64,000 nt of DNA from Streptomyces sp. ATexAB-D23 (GTDB lineage Bacteria > Actinomycetota > Actinomycetes > Streptomycetales > Streptomycetaceae): NCBI RefSeq assembly GCF_000373645.1, contig NZ_KB892024.1, forward strand, positions 149,060 to 213,059, written 5' to 3'. Each line of letters begins with the position of its first letter. Position 1 is the first letter of the stretch. A program made the translations under genes and the position numbers. Below, one piece after another: positions 1-8,089 of this stretch. The notes below the pieces were generated by a model, which was not told where the DNA came from, did no database searches, and was given only the letters and a program-made list of their open reading frames with translations.

Positions 1-96
1 CGCAGGCGCCCCACCCACACAGCACCCCCACCCCATCCCCCACCCCCACCAGACACCACGCACAACACGGCCCCCCAAGGGCAGGAACCCCCACCC

Positions 97-867
97 TCAC
101 CCCCCAGAAATCACCGCATACCGCCCCACCCACGCATGCATCGCAATCGCCGCAGCCGCCCCCGCGTTGATCGACCGCGTCGACCCGAACTGCGCGATCG
201 AGCACACCATCGCCGCATGCCGACGCGCTTCCTCCGTCAGCCCCGGCCCCTCCTGCCCGAACAGGAGCACACACCGCCGAGGCAGCTCCGTCCGCTCCAG
301 CGGCACCGCTCCTGGCAGATTGTCGATCCCGATGATCGGCAGCCCCTCGGCCTCGGCCCAGGCGGTCAGGCTCACGGTGTCGGGGTGGTGGCGGACGTGC
401 TGGTACCGGTCGGTGACCATCGCCCCGCGCCGGTTCCAACGCCGCCGCCCCACGATGTGCACCTCTTTGGCGAGAAAGGCGTTGGCCGTACGCACAACGG
501 ACCCGATATTGAAGTCGTGGCCCCAGTTCTCCACGGCGACGTGAAAGTCGTGCCGGCGCAGATCGAGGTCGGCGACGATCGCTTCCCGCGTCCAGTAGCG
601 GTATTGGTCGCCGACGTTGCGCCGGTCGCCCTGGGCCAGCAGCTCGGGGTCGTACCGCTCGTCCTCGGGCCAGGGCAGCGGATGCGGCCCGACGCCGACC
701 TGCGTCCCGAACCCCTCGTCGTACTGCGCGGGCTCGGCTCCGCCCGACCCACCGCCCGACTCACGGTCCACATCACCCGGCCCACTCACCACAGGCGTAT
801 CCGCCACAGGCCCACCGCTCCTGCTGGTACCACTGGTCTCACCGGTGCTGCCGGTCTCGCTGCTCAC
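97..867 (-). CDS. TrmH/SpoU-family RNA 2'-O-methyltransferase
   Basis: Predicted SPOUT-fold, SAM-dependent methyltransferase acting on the 2'-hydroxyl of a tRNA or rRNA nucleotide. The 256-aa product has the three SpoU motifs: motif 1 NIGSVVRTAN (about residues 120-129), motif 2 LLFGQEGPGL (201-210), and motif 3 around IAQFGSTRSINAGAAAA (224-240). The first 60 residues are low-complexity. I chose the GTG at 867 because its GTGA overlaps the stop of the upstream HTTM gene, indicating translational coupling; a longer frame reaching 1002 would run deep into that gene. It is the last gene of a three-gene leftward operon. The substrate nucleotide cannot be told from sequence. Confidence 0.88.
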   Translation of the reverse strand: MSSETGSTGETSGTSRSGGPVADTPVVSGPGDVDRESGGGSGGAEPAQYDEGFGTQVGVGPHPLPWPEDERYDPELLAQGDRRNVGDQYRYWTREAIVADLDLRRHDFHVAVENWGHDFNIGSVVRTANAFLAKEVHIVGRRRWNRRGAMVTDRYQHVRHHPDTVSLTAWAEAEGLPIIGIDNLPGAVPLERTELPRRCVLLFGQEGPGLTEEARRHAAMVCSIAQFGSTRSINAGAAAAIAMHAWVGRYAVISGG

Positions 868-2114
868 CCGACGAGGGTATGGCTCCCGCCGCCATCGACC
901 GCCGGTGCCTCCAGGTCCTCGGCGGCGCCCCGCTGGGCGGGGACCTTTCCGCGCCGCCGGAACAGCAGCTGCCGCCCGAGGGTGACCCTGCCACCCAGCC
1001 ACACCAGGAAGACGGTCGGCAGAAAGACGGCATCCGCGGCGATCATCGCCATCGAGAAGAACGGCAGGCCCAGCAGGAGCGCGATCCCGAGGTGCTCACA
1101 GATCATCGCGCCGAGCAGAACGTTCTTGACGCGCCGGTTGAACAGTGTGAAGGGAAAGGCCACCTGCACGATGACGGTCGCGTACGACAGCACCATCACC
1201 ATGACACCGCTGGAGGCGAGGAGGCCCGAGAGGGAGGGCCACGGGGTGAAGTAGTCGAGCTTGAGCGGGTAGTACAGCGCCGTGCCGTCCTGCCAACGCG
1301 AGCCCTGGATCTTGTACCAGCCGGCGGTCGCGTAGATCAGGCAGACCTCGGCCATGATCACGAAGAGCGTGGCGTTGTGGGCGAGGTTGGCGATGACGTC
1401 GAGCAGGGTACGCAGCTCGCTGCGCGGCGCCTTCCGGTTCACGGCCCACCAGGCCCCCTGGCCGATCCACAGGGCCCACAGAAGGAATGGCAGCCATAGG
1501 GTTCCGCCCAGACCGTCCGCCACCGTGGCCCCGAGCAGAACGGCTCCGAGCACCGCCCACAGCAGTACCCCCGCCGCCTCTCCCGGCACCCGCCGTCGCC
1601 CGGTCCCCTCCCCGTCCGCCACGGCGGCCTCGGCCCGCCGCGCGCGGCGGGCGTCCAGTGACCAGACCTGCCCGCACCGGGTCAGCACCAGGTAGATGGC
1701 CATCAGATGGATGACGTTGTCGCCGCCGTCGCCCATGAAGATGCTGCGGTTCTGCAGCGAGAGGACTCCGGCCATGAAGACGACGGAGGTGGCGCGGGTG
1801 TGCCAGCCGACCGTCAGCAGCGCGGCCGAGACCAGCGCCAGCGCGTAGACGATCTCGAACCAGAGGGCGCTGTCCGTCCACATGAGCGCGGTGAAGGCCT
1901 GGTTCCCCGATATCAGCTGCTGCGCCAGGTCCCAGCTCCAGGGCGCGTCGGGCCCGTACATCTCGTGCCGGTGGGGCAGCTCCCTCAGCAGGAACAGGAG
2001 GTAGGTGGCGGAGAAGCCGACTCGGATGACGGCACTCTGGTACGGCCCCAGGGCCGAGGCGGTGACGCGCTGGATACCACGGGCGAGCCCGCGGTCGGGG
2101 CGGGGCATGCTCAC
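864..2114 (-). CDS. HTTM-domain (vitamin K-dependent gamma-carboxylase-like) membrane protein
   Basis: A 416-aa polytopic membrane protein with several hydrophobic helices and the HTTM character of an early arginine-rich segment, YQSAVIRVGFSATYLLFLL, and a central KIQGSRWQDGTALYYPL stretch. HTTM is the horizontally transferred transmembrane domain named for its relation to vitamin K-dependent gamma-glutamyl carboxylase. No carboxylase activity is established for bacterial members like this one. The start is GTG 2114 (ATG 2108 is an alternative), with a GTGA overlap to the upstream DUF5819-like gene. The 3' end overlaps the methyltransferase start in the same way, so all three genes are probably cotranslated. 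Actual function unknown. Confidence 0.82.
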   Translation of the reverse strand: MSMPRPDRGLARGIQRVTASALGPYQSAVIRVGFSATYLLFLLRELPHRHEMYGPDAPWSWDLAQQLISGNQAFTALMWTDSALWFEIVYALALVSAALLTVGWHTRATSVVFMAGVLSLQNRSIFMGDGGDNVIHLMAIYLVLTRCGQVWSLDARRARRAEAAVADGEGTGRRRVPGEAAGVLLWAVLGAVLLGATVADGLGGTLWLPFLLWALWIGQGAWWAVNRKAPRSELRTLLDVIANLAHNATLFVIMAEVCLIYATAGWYKIQGSRWQDGTALYYPLKLDYFTPWPSLSGLLASSGVMVMVLSYATVIVQVAFPFTLFNRRVKNVLLGAMICEHLGIALLLGLPFFSMAMIAADAVFLPTVFLVWLGGRVTLGRQLLFRRRGKVPAQRGAAEDLEAPAVDGGGSHTLVG

Positions 2115-2959
2115 TGGTCCGCCCCCTCGTAGCCGGCCGTGCCCTTGGGCACATCGGCCGCCTCGACCTTCCACCAGGGCAGTACGCGGTAGGACGGGCC
2201 GGTGCTGATCTTCTCGTCGCTCCACTCGGGCGCCGCGACGGCCCGCACCTCCGACCTGACCTGGATGCGCAGGATGGTCTCGCCGTCGTGGTGCCCGGTG
2301 AGACGCAGCATCACGAGGCGGCGGACGTACCGCTCGGAGAGGCTGCCGCGCAGGCCGTTGGCCCGGTTCTGGTCGTCGTGCGATCCGACGTAGAAGTCCC
2401 AGGCCCGGCGGAGTTCGTTCTGCTGGACGTGGCTGGGCAGCAGATTGCCGCGTATCGCCCGTCCGTCCTCGGCGGAGAGATCCGTCCATGCAGTGGTGCG
2501 GGGGCCGTCAGGACCTGCCAGTTCCGTACGCACCTGCACGGCGACGTTCTGCTGCAACGGGTTGGGGGCGAAGAGCTTCCAGTTCTGTTCGAACTCGGGG
2601 TAGATCCACTCGTCGACGGCCGCGCCGTGCTGCTTGGTCAGTGTGTTGGAGGGCGCGACGTGCAGAAAGACCATGGCCAGCTGGACACAGGCGATCACCC
2701 CGCACACCGCGAGCGCGACGGCGGCTGCGACCTGGTACGGAAACGAGAGCCCGGCCATTCCACCGACCACCACGGGCGCCTCGCAGTCCCCGGCCCCGGC
2801 ACCGAGGGCTCCGGCAACCGGAACCTCGGCAACGGGAACCTCCGCGGCGAAGACCCCGGCGGCGGAGGTCTCCCCGGTGGACGCCGCGACAGCGGGGGCC
2901 GCCCCGCTGATCCCATCGGCGCCCCGGTCGTCGTCCGAATCCATCCCGCCCCGATCCAC
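2111..2959 (-). CDS. DUF5819-like membrane-anchored protein
   Basis: A 282-aa protein with a low-complexity Ala/Gly/Val N-terminus (first about 75 residues), one strong transmembrane segment near residues 82-105 (VAAAVALAVCGVIACVQLAM), and an extracytoplasmic domain beginning FLHVAPSNTL with conserved-looking LFAPNPLQQNVAVQV and ELRRAWDFYVGSH. I recall the family as DUF5819, which often sits beside HTTM genes in Streptomyces; that name is from memory. Possible starts are GTG 2959 and ATG 2944. It heads the operon with HTTM and the TrmH-like gene, which suggests it is a partner of the HTTM protein. No enzymatic motif is visible. Confidence 0.7.
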   Translation of the reverse strand: MDRGGMDSDDDRGADGISGAAPAVAASTGETSAAGVFAAEVPVAEVPVAGALGAGAGDCEAPVVVGGMAGLSFPYQVAAAVALAVCGVIACVQLAMVFLHVAPSNTLTKQHGAAVDEWIYPEFEQNWKLFAPNPLQQNVAVQVRTELAGPDGPRTTAWTDLSAEDGRAIRGNLLPSHVQQNELRRAWDFYVGSHDDQNRANGLRGSLSERYVRRLVMLRLTGHHDGETILRIQVRSEVRAVAAPEWSDEKISTGPSYRVLPWWKVEAADVPKGTAGYEGADQ

Positions 2960-2990
2960 ACCGATCTTGGTCAGTCAGTTATCCACAGGG

Positions 2991-3020
2991 TTGACACCCT
3001 ACGGGCCGCAGACTCACCAT
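2991..3020 (+). promoter_or_regulatory. Putative promoter of the paa operon
   Basis: A perfect TTGACA -35 hexamer lies at 2991-2996. An 18-nt spacer leads to a weak -10 candidate CACCAT at 3015-3020. The start point would fall just before the operator palindrome at 3033-3050. The -35 is clear; the -10 is poor. Confidence 0.45.
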
Positions 3021-3032
3021 TGAAGTCATTGA

Positions 3033-3050
3033 ACCGAACGATCGGTCGGT
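3033..3050. promoter_or_regulatory. TetR-type operator palindrome upstream of paaA
   Basis: ACCGAACGATCGGTCGGT is an 18-bp palindrome with a single mismatched pair. It ends 12 nt before the paaA start and lies just downstream of the predicted promoter. Its form resembles ACCG...CGGT operators of TetR-family regulators, including PaaR-type regulators of phenylacetate genes. No tetR gene is next to it in this window, so the regulator would be encoded elsewhere. Confidence 0.6.
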
Positions 3051-3062
3051 AGGGAGTCCGGG

Positions 3063-4067
3063 ATGGCAGCGGTGACTGCGGGCCAGACAGCGCAGGCGAC
3101 AGAGGGCGGGGCGGAGGGGGCCGACGCGGCCTTGCAGGCGGCTTTCGACGCCGCGGTGGCGGCCGACGAGCGCATCGAGCCGCGCGACTGGATGCCCGAC
3201 GCCTACCGCGCCTCGCTGGTCAGGCAAATGGCCCAGCACGCCCACTCCGAAATCATCGGCATGCAGCCCGAGGCCAACTGGATCACCCGCGCCCCTTCGC
3301 TGCGCCGCAAGGCCATCCTCATGGCCAAGGTGCAGGACGAGGCGGGCCACGGCCTGTATCTGTACAGCGCCGCCGAGACGCTGGGCACGGGACGTGACGA
3401 ACTGCTCGACAAGCTCCACGCGGGCCGTCAGCGGTATTCCTCGATCTTCAACTACCCGACGCTGACCTGGGCGGACGTCGGCGCCATCGGCTGGCTGGTG
3501 GACGGCGCCGCAATCACCAACCAGGTCCCCCTGTGCCGCTGCTCCTACGGCCCCTACGCCCGCGCGATGGTCCGCGTCTGCAAGGAGGAGTCGTTCCACC
3601 AGCGCCAGGGCTACGAACTGCTCCTCGCTCTCAGCAACGGCACCCCCGCACAGCACGAGATGGCCCAGGACGCGGTGAACCGCTGGTGGTGGCCGTCCCT
3701 GATGATGTTCGGCCCGCCCGACGACGCCTCCGCGCATTCGGCGCAATCGATGACCTGGAAGATCAAGCGGCATTCCAACGACGAGCTGCGGCAGCGCTTC
3801 GTGGACATCTGCGTCCCCCAGGCCGAGGCCCTCGGCCTCACCCTCCCCGACCCCGACATCCGGTGGAACGAGGAGCGCGGACAGCACGACTTCGGCGCGA
3901 TCGACTGGACGGAGTTCCAGGAGGTCCTGAAGGGCAACGGCCCGTGCAACGAGCAGCGCCTCGGCCAGCGCCGCCGGGCCCATGAGGAAGGCGCCTGGGT
4001 CCGCGAAGCCGCCGCCGCGTACGCGGCCAAACACACGGTCGTACCGAATGGAAAGGCGACAGCATGA
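3063..4067 (+). CDS. paaA: 1,2-phenylacetyl-CoA epoxidase subunit PaaA
   Basis: Catalytic diiron subunit of the multicomponent monooxygenase that epoxidises phenylacetyl-CoA in aerobic aromatic degradation. The 334-aa product has the two E-x-x-H iron-binding motifs: DEAGH in VQDEAGHGLYLYSAAE (about residues 93-108) and EESFH in CKEESFHQRQGYELL (about 176-190), followed by WWWPSLMMFGPPDD. The N-terminal 25 residues are low-complexity. It is the first gene of a compact five-gene operon, overlapping paaB by 4 nt (ATGA). Regulation is probably through the palindrome just upstream. Confidence 0.97.
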   Translation: MAAVTAGQTAQATEGGAEGADAALQAAFDAAVAADERIEPRDWMPDAYRASLVRQMAQHAHSEIIGMQPEANWITRAPSLRRKAILMAKVQDEAGHGLYLYSAAETLGTGRDELLDKLHAGRQRYSSIFNYPTLTWADVGAIGWLVDGAAITNQVPLCRCSYGPYARAMVRVCKEESFHQRQGYELLLALSNGTPAQHEMAQDAVNRWWWPSLMMFGPPDDASAHSAQSMTWKIKRHSNDELRQRFVDICVPQAEALGLTLPDPDIRWNEERGQHDFGAIDWTEFQEVLKGNGPCNEQRLGQRRRAHEEGAWVREAAAAYAAKHTVVPNGKATA

Positions 4068-4354
4068 GCAGCTCGACGGACTGGCCGCTGTGGGAGGTGT
4101 TCGTCCGCTCGCGGCGCGGCCTCTCCCACACCCACGCCGGCAGCCTGCACGCGCCGGACGCCGAGATGGCCCTGCGCAACGCGCGCGACCTCTACACCCG
4201 CCGGTCCGAGGGGGTCTCGTTGTGGGTGGTGCCCTCCGCCCAGATCACGGCGTCCTCGCCGGACGAGAAGGACTCCTTCTTCGAACCGGCCGGTGACAAG
4301 CCCTACCGGCACCCGACGTTCTACGAGATCCCGGACGGGGTGAAGCACCTGTGA
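4064..4354 (+). CDS. paaB: 1,2-phenylacetyl-CoA epoxidase subunit PaaB
   Basis: A 96-aa small structural subunit of the PaaABCE epoxidase complex. It shows the family features WPLWEVFVRSRRGLSHTHAGSLHA near the N-terminus, followed by DAEMALRNARDLYTRRSEG and SLWVVPSAQI. PaaB bridges the catalytic PaaA-PaaC heterodimers. Its start overlaps the paaA stop as ATGA, and its stop overlaps the GTG start of paaC, so expression is tightly coupled in stoichiometric order. Confidence 0.96.
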   Translation: MSSSTDWPLWEVFVRSRRGLSHTHAGSLHAPDAEMALRNARDLYTRRSEGVSLWVVPSAQITASSPDEKDSFFEPAGDKPYRHPTFYEIPDGVKHL

Positions 4355-5052
4355 CCGCGGCCCTCGCCCTCGGCGACGACGCGCTGGTGCTGTCCCACCG
4401 GCTGGGGGAGTGGGCGGGCCACGCCCCGGTGCTGGAGGAGGAAGTGGCCCTCGCCAACATCGCCCTGGATCTGCTGGGCCAGGCCCGGCTGCTGCTCTCG
4501 CTCGTGGGTGACGAGGACGAACTGGCCTATCTGCGGGAGGAGCGCGCCTTCCGCAACGTCCAGCTGGTCGAACAGCCGAACGGCGACTTCGCCCACACCA
4601 TCGCCCGACAGCTCTACTTCTCGGTCCATCAGGAAGGGCTGTACGAGCAGCTGGCCGCAGGCGACGGCGCGTTCGCCGGGATAGCGGCCAAGGCGGTCAA
4701 GGAGGTCGCCTACCACCGGGACCACGCCGAGCAGTGGACGCTGCGCCTCGGCGACGGGACGGACGAGAGCCACGAGCGGATGCAGCGCGCGGTGGACGCG
4801 CTGTGGCGCTTCACCGGCGAGCTGTTCCAGCCGGTCGAAGGCGTGGACGTGGACTGGCAGGCACTGCACGACCGCTGGCTGGAGACCGTCACCACCGTCC
4901 TGGAGCGGGCGACCTTGACGGTGCCTTCGGGGCCGCGGTCCGGCGCCTGGACAGCGGGTGCGGGCCGGCAGGGCATCCACACCGAGTCCTTCGGGCGGAT
5001 GATCGCCGAAATGCAGCACCTGCACCGCAGCCACCCGGGGGCGTCATGGTGA
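4351..5052 (+). CDS. paaC: 1,2-phenylacetyl-CoA epoxidase subunit PaaC
   Basis: A 233-aa ferritin-like subunit that pairs with PaaA but lacks catalytic iron in characterised complexes. Visible features are LSHRLGEWAGHAPVLEEEVA and NIALDLLGQARLLLSLVG near the N-terminus, and KAVKEVAYHRDHAEQWTLRLGDGT in the middle (about residues 115-138). The start is GTG 4351, overlapping the paaB stop. The end overlaps the paaD start by 7 nt. This length is usual for the family. Confidence 0.95.
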   Translation: MTAALALGDDALVLSHRLGEWAGHAPVLEEEVALANIALDLLGQARLLLSLVGDEDELAYLREERAFRNVQLVEQPNGDFAHTIARQLYFSVHQEGLYEQLAAGDGAFAGIAAKAVKEVAYHRDHAEQWTLRLGDGTDESHERMQRAVDALWRFTGELFQPVEGVDVDWQALHDRWLETVTTVLERATLTVPSGPRSGAWTAGAGRQGIHTESFGRMIAEMQHLHRSHPGASW

Positions 5053-5546
5053 CCTGGACGCCCCTTGAGGAGGAGCTGCTCGGGCTGGCGGGCTCGGTCC
5101 CCGACCCGGAGTTGCCCGTGCTGACGCTGGAGGACCTGGGCGTGGTCCGGAGCGTGGAGGTGACCGAGCCGGGCCGGGTCACGGTCAAGCTCACGCCGAC
5201 CTACACCGGTTGCCCGGCGATAGAGGCCATGTCCACGGACATCGAGCGCGTGCTCCACGACTACGGCGTGCCCGAGGTATCCGTGGAGACGGTCCTGTCC
5301 CCGGCCTGGTCGACGGACGACATCACCGCCGAAGGGCGCCGCAAACTGGCCGAGTTCGGCATAGCGCCGCCTCGGCCTCACGACGCCGCCTCCGGCGGCC
5401 CGGTGCCGGTCACCCTGTCCGTGCGCTGCCCGCACTGCGGCTCCACCGACACGGAGTTGCTGAGCCGGTTCTCCTCCACCGCCTGCAAGGCGCTCCGCCG
5501 CTGCGTGGCGTGCCGCGAGCCGTTCGACCACTTCAAGGAGTTGTAG
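5046..5546 (+). CDS. paaD: Phenylacetate epoxidase maturation protein PaaD
   Basis: A 166-aa MIP18/DUF59-type iron-sulfur assembly factor with an added C-terminal zinc-ribbon-like part. The DUF59 region includes VPDPELPVLTLEDLGVVR and VKLTPTYTGCPAIEAM. The C-terminus has four cysteines in two CxxC pairs (CPHC and CVAC) typical of PaaD. It likely matures the Fe-S centre of PaaE or assembles the complex. Start ATG 5046 overlaps paaC; GTG 5049 is an alternative. The stop immediately precedes the paaE ATG. Confidence 0.94.
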   Translation: MVTWTPLEEELLGLAGSVPDPELPVLTLEDLGVVRSVEVTEPGRVTVKLTPTYTGCPAIEAMSTDIERVLHDYGVPEVSVETVLSPAWSTDDITAEGRRKLAEFGIAPPRPHDAASGGPVPVTLSVRCPHCGSTDTELLSRFSSTACKALRRCVACREPFDHFKEL

Positions 5547-6605
5547 ATGTTCCATCCGCTCCGGGTCAGCGGGATCGAGCGCCTGACGGACGATTCGGTG
5601 GCCGTCACCTTCGCCGTGCCGCCGGACCTGCACAAGACCTTTCGGCACAAGCCCGGCCAGCATCTCAACGTGCGCTACACCGTCGACGGCAAGGAGATCC
5701 GCCGCTCCTACTCGATCTGCGCCCCGGCCACCGAGCAACCGGCCGCTCCGGCGCTGCGCGTGGGCATCCGGCTCGTGGACGGCGGCGCGTTCTCGACGTA
5801 CGCGCTCAAGGAGCTGCTGGTCGGCGACACGATCGAGGCGATGCCCCCGATGGGCCGCTTCGTACTGGAGCCCCGCGCCGGTCAGTTCGCGGCAATCGTA
5901 GGCGGCAGCGGCATCACTCCCGTGCTGTCCATAGCGGCCACCCTGCTCGCCCGCGAGCCGGATGCCAGGTTCTGCCTGATCCGCAGCGACCGGACGGCCG
6001 CCTCGACCATGTTCCTGGACGAGGTCGCCGACCTGAAGGACCGCTACCCGGACCGGTTCCAGCTGGTCACCGCCCTGTCCAGGGAGGAGCAGCAGGCCGG
6101 CCTGCCCTCGGGCCGGCTGGACGGCGAACGGCTCTCCGGACTGCTGCCCGCCCTGCTGCCGGTGGGAGAGATCGACGGCTGGTATCTGTGCGGCCCGCTC
6201 GGCCTGGTCCGGTCGGCCGAGGACGCGCTGCACGGGCTGGGCGTGGACCGTTCCCGCATCCACCAGGAGATCTTCCACGTCGACGAGGCACCGGCAGCCC
6301 CCGCCGGCCCCCGGGTCGAGGCCCCAGTCGGCAGCACGCTGACGGCGACCCTCGACGGGCGGTCGGGCAAGTGGCCGGTCGCGGAGGGCGAGTCGCTGCT
6401 GGAGACGGTGCTGCGCAGCCGCTCGGACGCGCCGTACGCGTGCAAGGGCGGGGTCTGCGGGACGTGCCGGGCCTTCCTGGTGGCGGGGAAGGTACGGATG
6501 GACCGCAACTTCGCCCTGGAGCCGGAGGAGACGGACGTGGGCTACGTGCTGGCCTGCCAGTCGCACCCGGTGACCGAGGAGGTGGAGCTCGACTTCGACC
6601 GCTGA
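5547..6605 (+). CDS. paaE: 1,2-phenylacetyl-CoA epoxidase reductase subunit PaaE
   Basis: A 352-aa reductase passing electrons from NAD(P)H to the PaaA diiron site. The N-terminal FAD-binding domain includes the FAD signature RRSYSICAP (about residues 52-60). The NAD(P) domain has GGSGITPVLS (about 119-128) and WYLCGPLGLV. The C-terminal plant-type 2Fe-2S ferredoxin domain shows CKGGVCGTC followed by a distal cysteine in ACQSHP. This FAD-NAD-ferredoxin order is diagnostic of PaaE. It is the last paa gene. No paaK or lower-pathway gene follows in this window. Confidence 0.95.
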   Translation: MFHPLRVSGIERLTDDSVAVTFAVPPDLHKTFRHKPGQHLNVRYTVDGKEIRRSYSICAPATEQPAAPALRVGIRLVDGGAFSTYALKELLVGDTIEAMPPMGRFVLEPRAGQFAAIVGGSGITPVLSIAATLLAREPDARFCLIRSDRTAASTMFLDEVADLKDRYPDRFQLVTALSREEQQAGLPSGRLDGERLSGLLPALLPVGEIDGWYLCGPLGLVRSAEDALHGLGVDRSRIHQEIFHVDEAPAAPAGPRVEAPVGSTLTATLDGRSGKWPVAEGESLLETVLRSRSDAPYACKGGVCGTCRAFLVAGKVRMDRNFALEPEETDVGYVLACQSHPVTEEVELDFDR

Positions 6606-6641
6606 CCACGAGCCATACCGGCGTCCTCCTGTTCCCTTCTC

Positions 6642-6657
6642 ATAGAACGTGTTCTAT
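6642..6657. promoter_or_regulatory. KstR-like operator palindrome
   Basis: ATAGAACGTGTTCTAT has perfect 7-bp arms around a 2-bp centre. The inner 14 bp fit the published KstR pattern TnnAACnnGTTnnA, used by actinobacterial TetR repressors of sterol side-chain and ring degradation genes. It lies 63 nt upstream of the acyl-CoA dehydrogenase start. No kstR gene is in the window. Confidence 0.62.
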
Positions 6658-6720
6658 CTTGACGCCCCGTCACATCGGGTCAGTCGGGCCAAGAGCCCAC
6701 GTTCACGGGAGGCCGGAACA

Positions 6721-7950
6721 GTGGACTTCACTTTCACCGAGGAGCAGCAGGCGGCCGTCGAGGCGGCGCGCGCGGTCCTGTCCGGCGTCGCACCCGATGC
6801 GGTGCCCAGCCCCGCGCTCGTACCGGGTGCGGTGGCCGAGGACATCGACCGGCCGCTGTGGTCCCGGCTCGCCGCCGCCGACCTGCTGAGCCTCACGCTG
6901 GCCCCGGGGCACGGCGGGGCGGGGCTCGACCTCATCGCGATCTGCCTGGTGCTCCGCGAGTCCGCGAAGGTCCTCGCACGCGTGCCTCTGCTGGAGACGT
7001 GCGCGGTGACCATGACCCTCCAGCGGTACGCGGGCGGGGGTCCGGTCACGGAGCTGCTGCCCCGCGTCGGCCGGGGCGAGTTGGTGCTCACCGCCGGGGC
7101 CAACGGGCGCACCGGCCACGAGCCGGCCGAGCGGGCCGTCACCGCGCGCAGGGACGACGGGCCGGACGCTCCCGGGGACGGCCGCCGGGGCAACGCCGCA
7201 TGGGTGCTGGACGGGGTGCAGTCGGCGGTGCCGTGGGCACAGGCCGCGGACTGGATCGCGATCCCCGCCCACACTGCCCCCGCCCGCGCCGTCCCCGCCC
7301 CCCAGGGGGAGGCCGGCGCCGAGGGCGGTGGGAGCGGGGAGGGCCGGGCCGTCCTGGCGCTCGTCCGGCGCGACCAGGAGGGCGTCACCGTCGCCGAGCA
7401 GGTCTCCACCAGCGGGGAGCTCTTCGGCGAGGTCCGGCTGGACGGGGTGCGGGTCGGGCCCGGCGAGCTGATCGAGGCGCCCGGCGCCTGGGAGTGGCTC
7501 CGCGACCTGCTCACCGTGGGGACCTGTGCCCTCGCGCTGGGGCTCGGCGAGGCGGTGCTGAGCATGACGAGCCAGTACACGAGCAAGCGGGAGCAGTTCG
7601 GCTTCCCGGTGGCGACCTTCCAGGCCGTCGCCGTACAGGCAGCCGACCGCTACATCGATCTCCGCGCCATGGAAGTGACCCTCTGGCAGGCGGCCTGGCG
7701 GATCACCACGGGAGGAGCGGGCGAGCTGCCCGCGGCGGGCGATGTGGCAGTGGCGAAGATCTGGGCGTCGGACGGAGTCCGACGCGTCGTGCAGACGGCT
7801 CAGCACCTGCACGGCGGCTTCGGCGCGGACACCGAGTACGCCCTGCACCGCTTCCATGCCTGGGCGAAACAGATCGAGCTGTCGCTCGGATCCGCAGCGG
7901 CCCACGAAGAGGCCCTGGCAGACCTCCTGGCAGCCCACCCGCCGGTGTGA
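6721..7950 (+). CDS. Acyl-CoA dehydrogenase family protein
   Basis: A 409-aa flavoenzyme expected to desaturate an acyl-CoA thioester using FAD. The N-terminal helical domain starts DFTFTEEQQAAVEAARAVL. The C-terminal domain has TSQYTSKREQFGFPVATFQAVA and the family C-terminal signature VQTAQHLHGGFGADTEYALHRFHAWAKQ (split here: VQTAQHLHGGFGADTEY then ALHRFHAWAKQIEL). A Pro/Gly/Glu-rich insert interrupts the middle domain near residues 180-205. I chose GTG 6721, which follows GGGAGG by a normal distance. The KstR-like palindrome upstream suggests control with steroid or related catabolism. Substrate unknown. Confidence 0.88.
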   Translation: MDFTFTEEQQAAVEAARAVLSGVAPDAVPSPALVPGAVAEDIDRPLWSRLAAADLLSLTLAPGHGGAGLDLIAICLVLRESAKVLARVPLLETCAVTMTLQRYAGGGPVTELLPRVGRGELVLTAGANGRTGHEPAERAVTARRDDGPDAPGDGRRGNAAWVLDGVQSAVPWAQAADWIAIPAHTAPARAVPAPQGEAGAEGGGSGEGRAVLALVRRDQEGVTVAEQVSTSGELFGEVRLDGVRVGPGELIEAPGAWEWLRDLLTVGTCALALGLGEAVLSMTSQYTSKREQFGFPVATFQAVAVQAADRYIDLRAMEVTLWQAAWRITTGGAGELPAAGDVAVAKIWASDGVRRVVQTAQHLHGGFGADTEYALHRFHAWAKQIELSLGSAAAHEEALADLLAAHPPV

Positions 7951-7987
7951 GCCGGACCCCCGCCTGCCCGCCGGGCCCGCACACTGA

Positions 7988-8050
7988 GCCCCGCCCCTCG
8001 CGACGCAGGCCCCGCCCCTCGCGACGCAGGCCCCGCCCCTCGCGACGCAG
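7988..8050. repeat. Three perfect 21-bp tandem repeats
   Basis: Three identical head-to-tail 21-bp units occupy 7988-8008, 8009-8029 and 8030-8050. Each contains CCCCGCCCCTCGCGACGCAG preceded by G. They lie between the convergent ends of the acyl-CoA dehydrogenase and rhodanese genes. There are no spacers, so this is a simple VNTR-like repeat, not a CRISPR. Confidence 0.9.
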
Positions 8051-8089
8051 GCCCTGTCGGCCGGCCCCACAGCCCCCGCAGGCGGCGCG

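Noticed and set aside
5210..6889. A 559-codon frame over paaD and paaE
   Set aside because: Same-strand out-of-frame shadow with Arg/Pro composition; the paa genes fill the region with correct overlaps.
7988..8050. Possible CRISPR array
   Set aside because: Units are directly adjacent without spacers and no cas gene is nearby.
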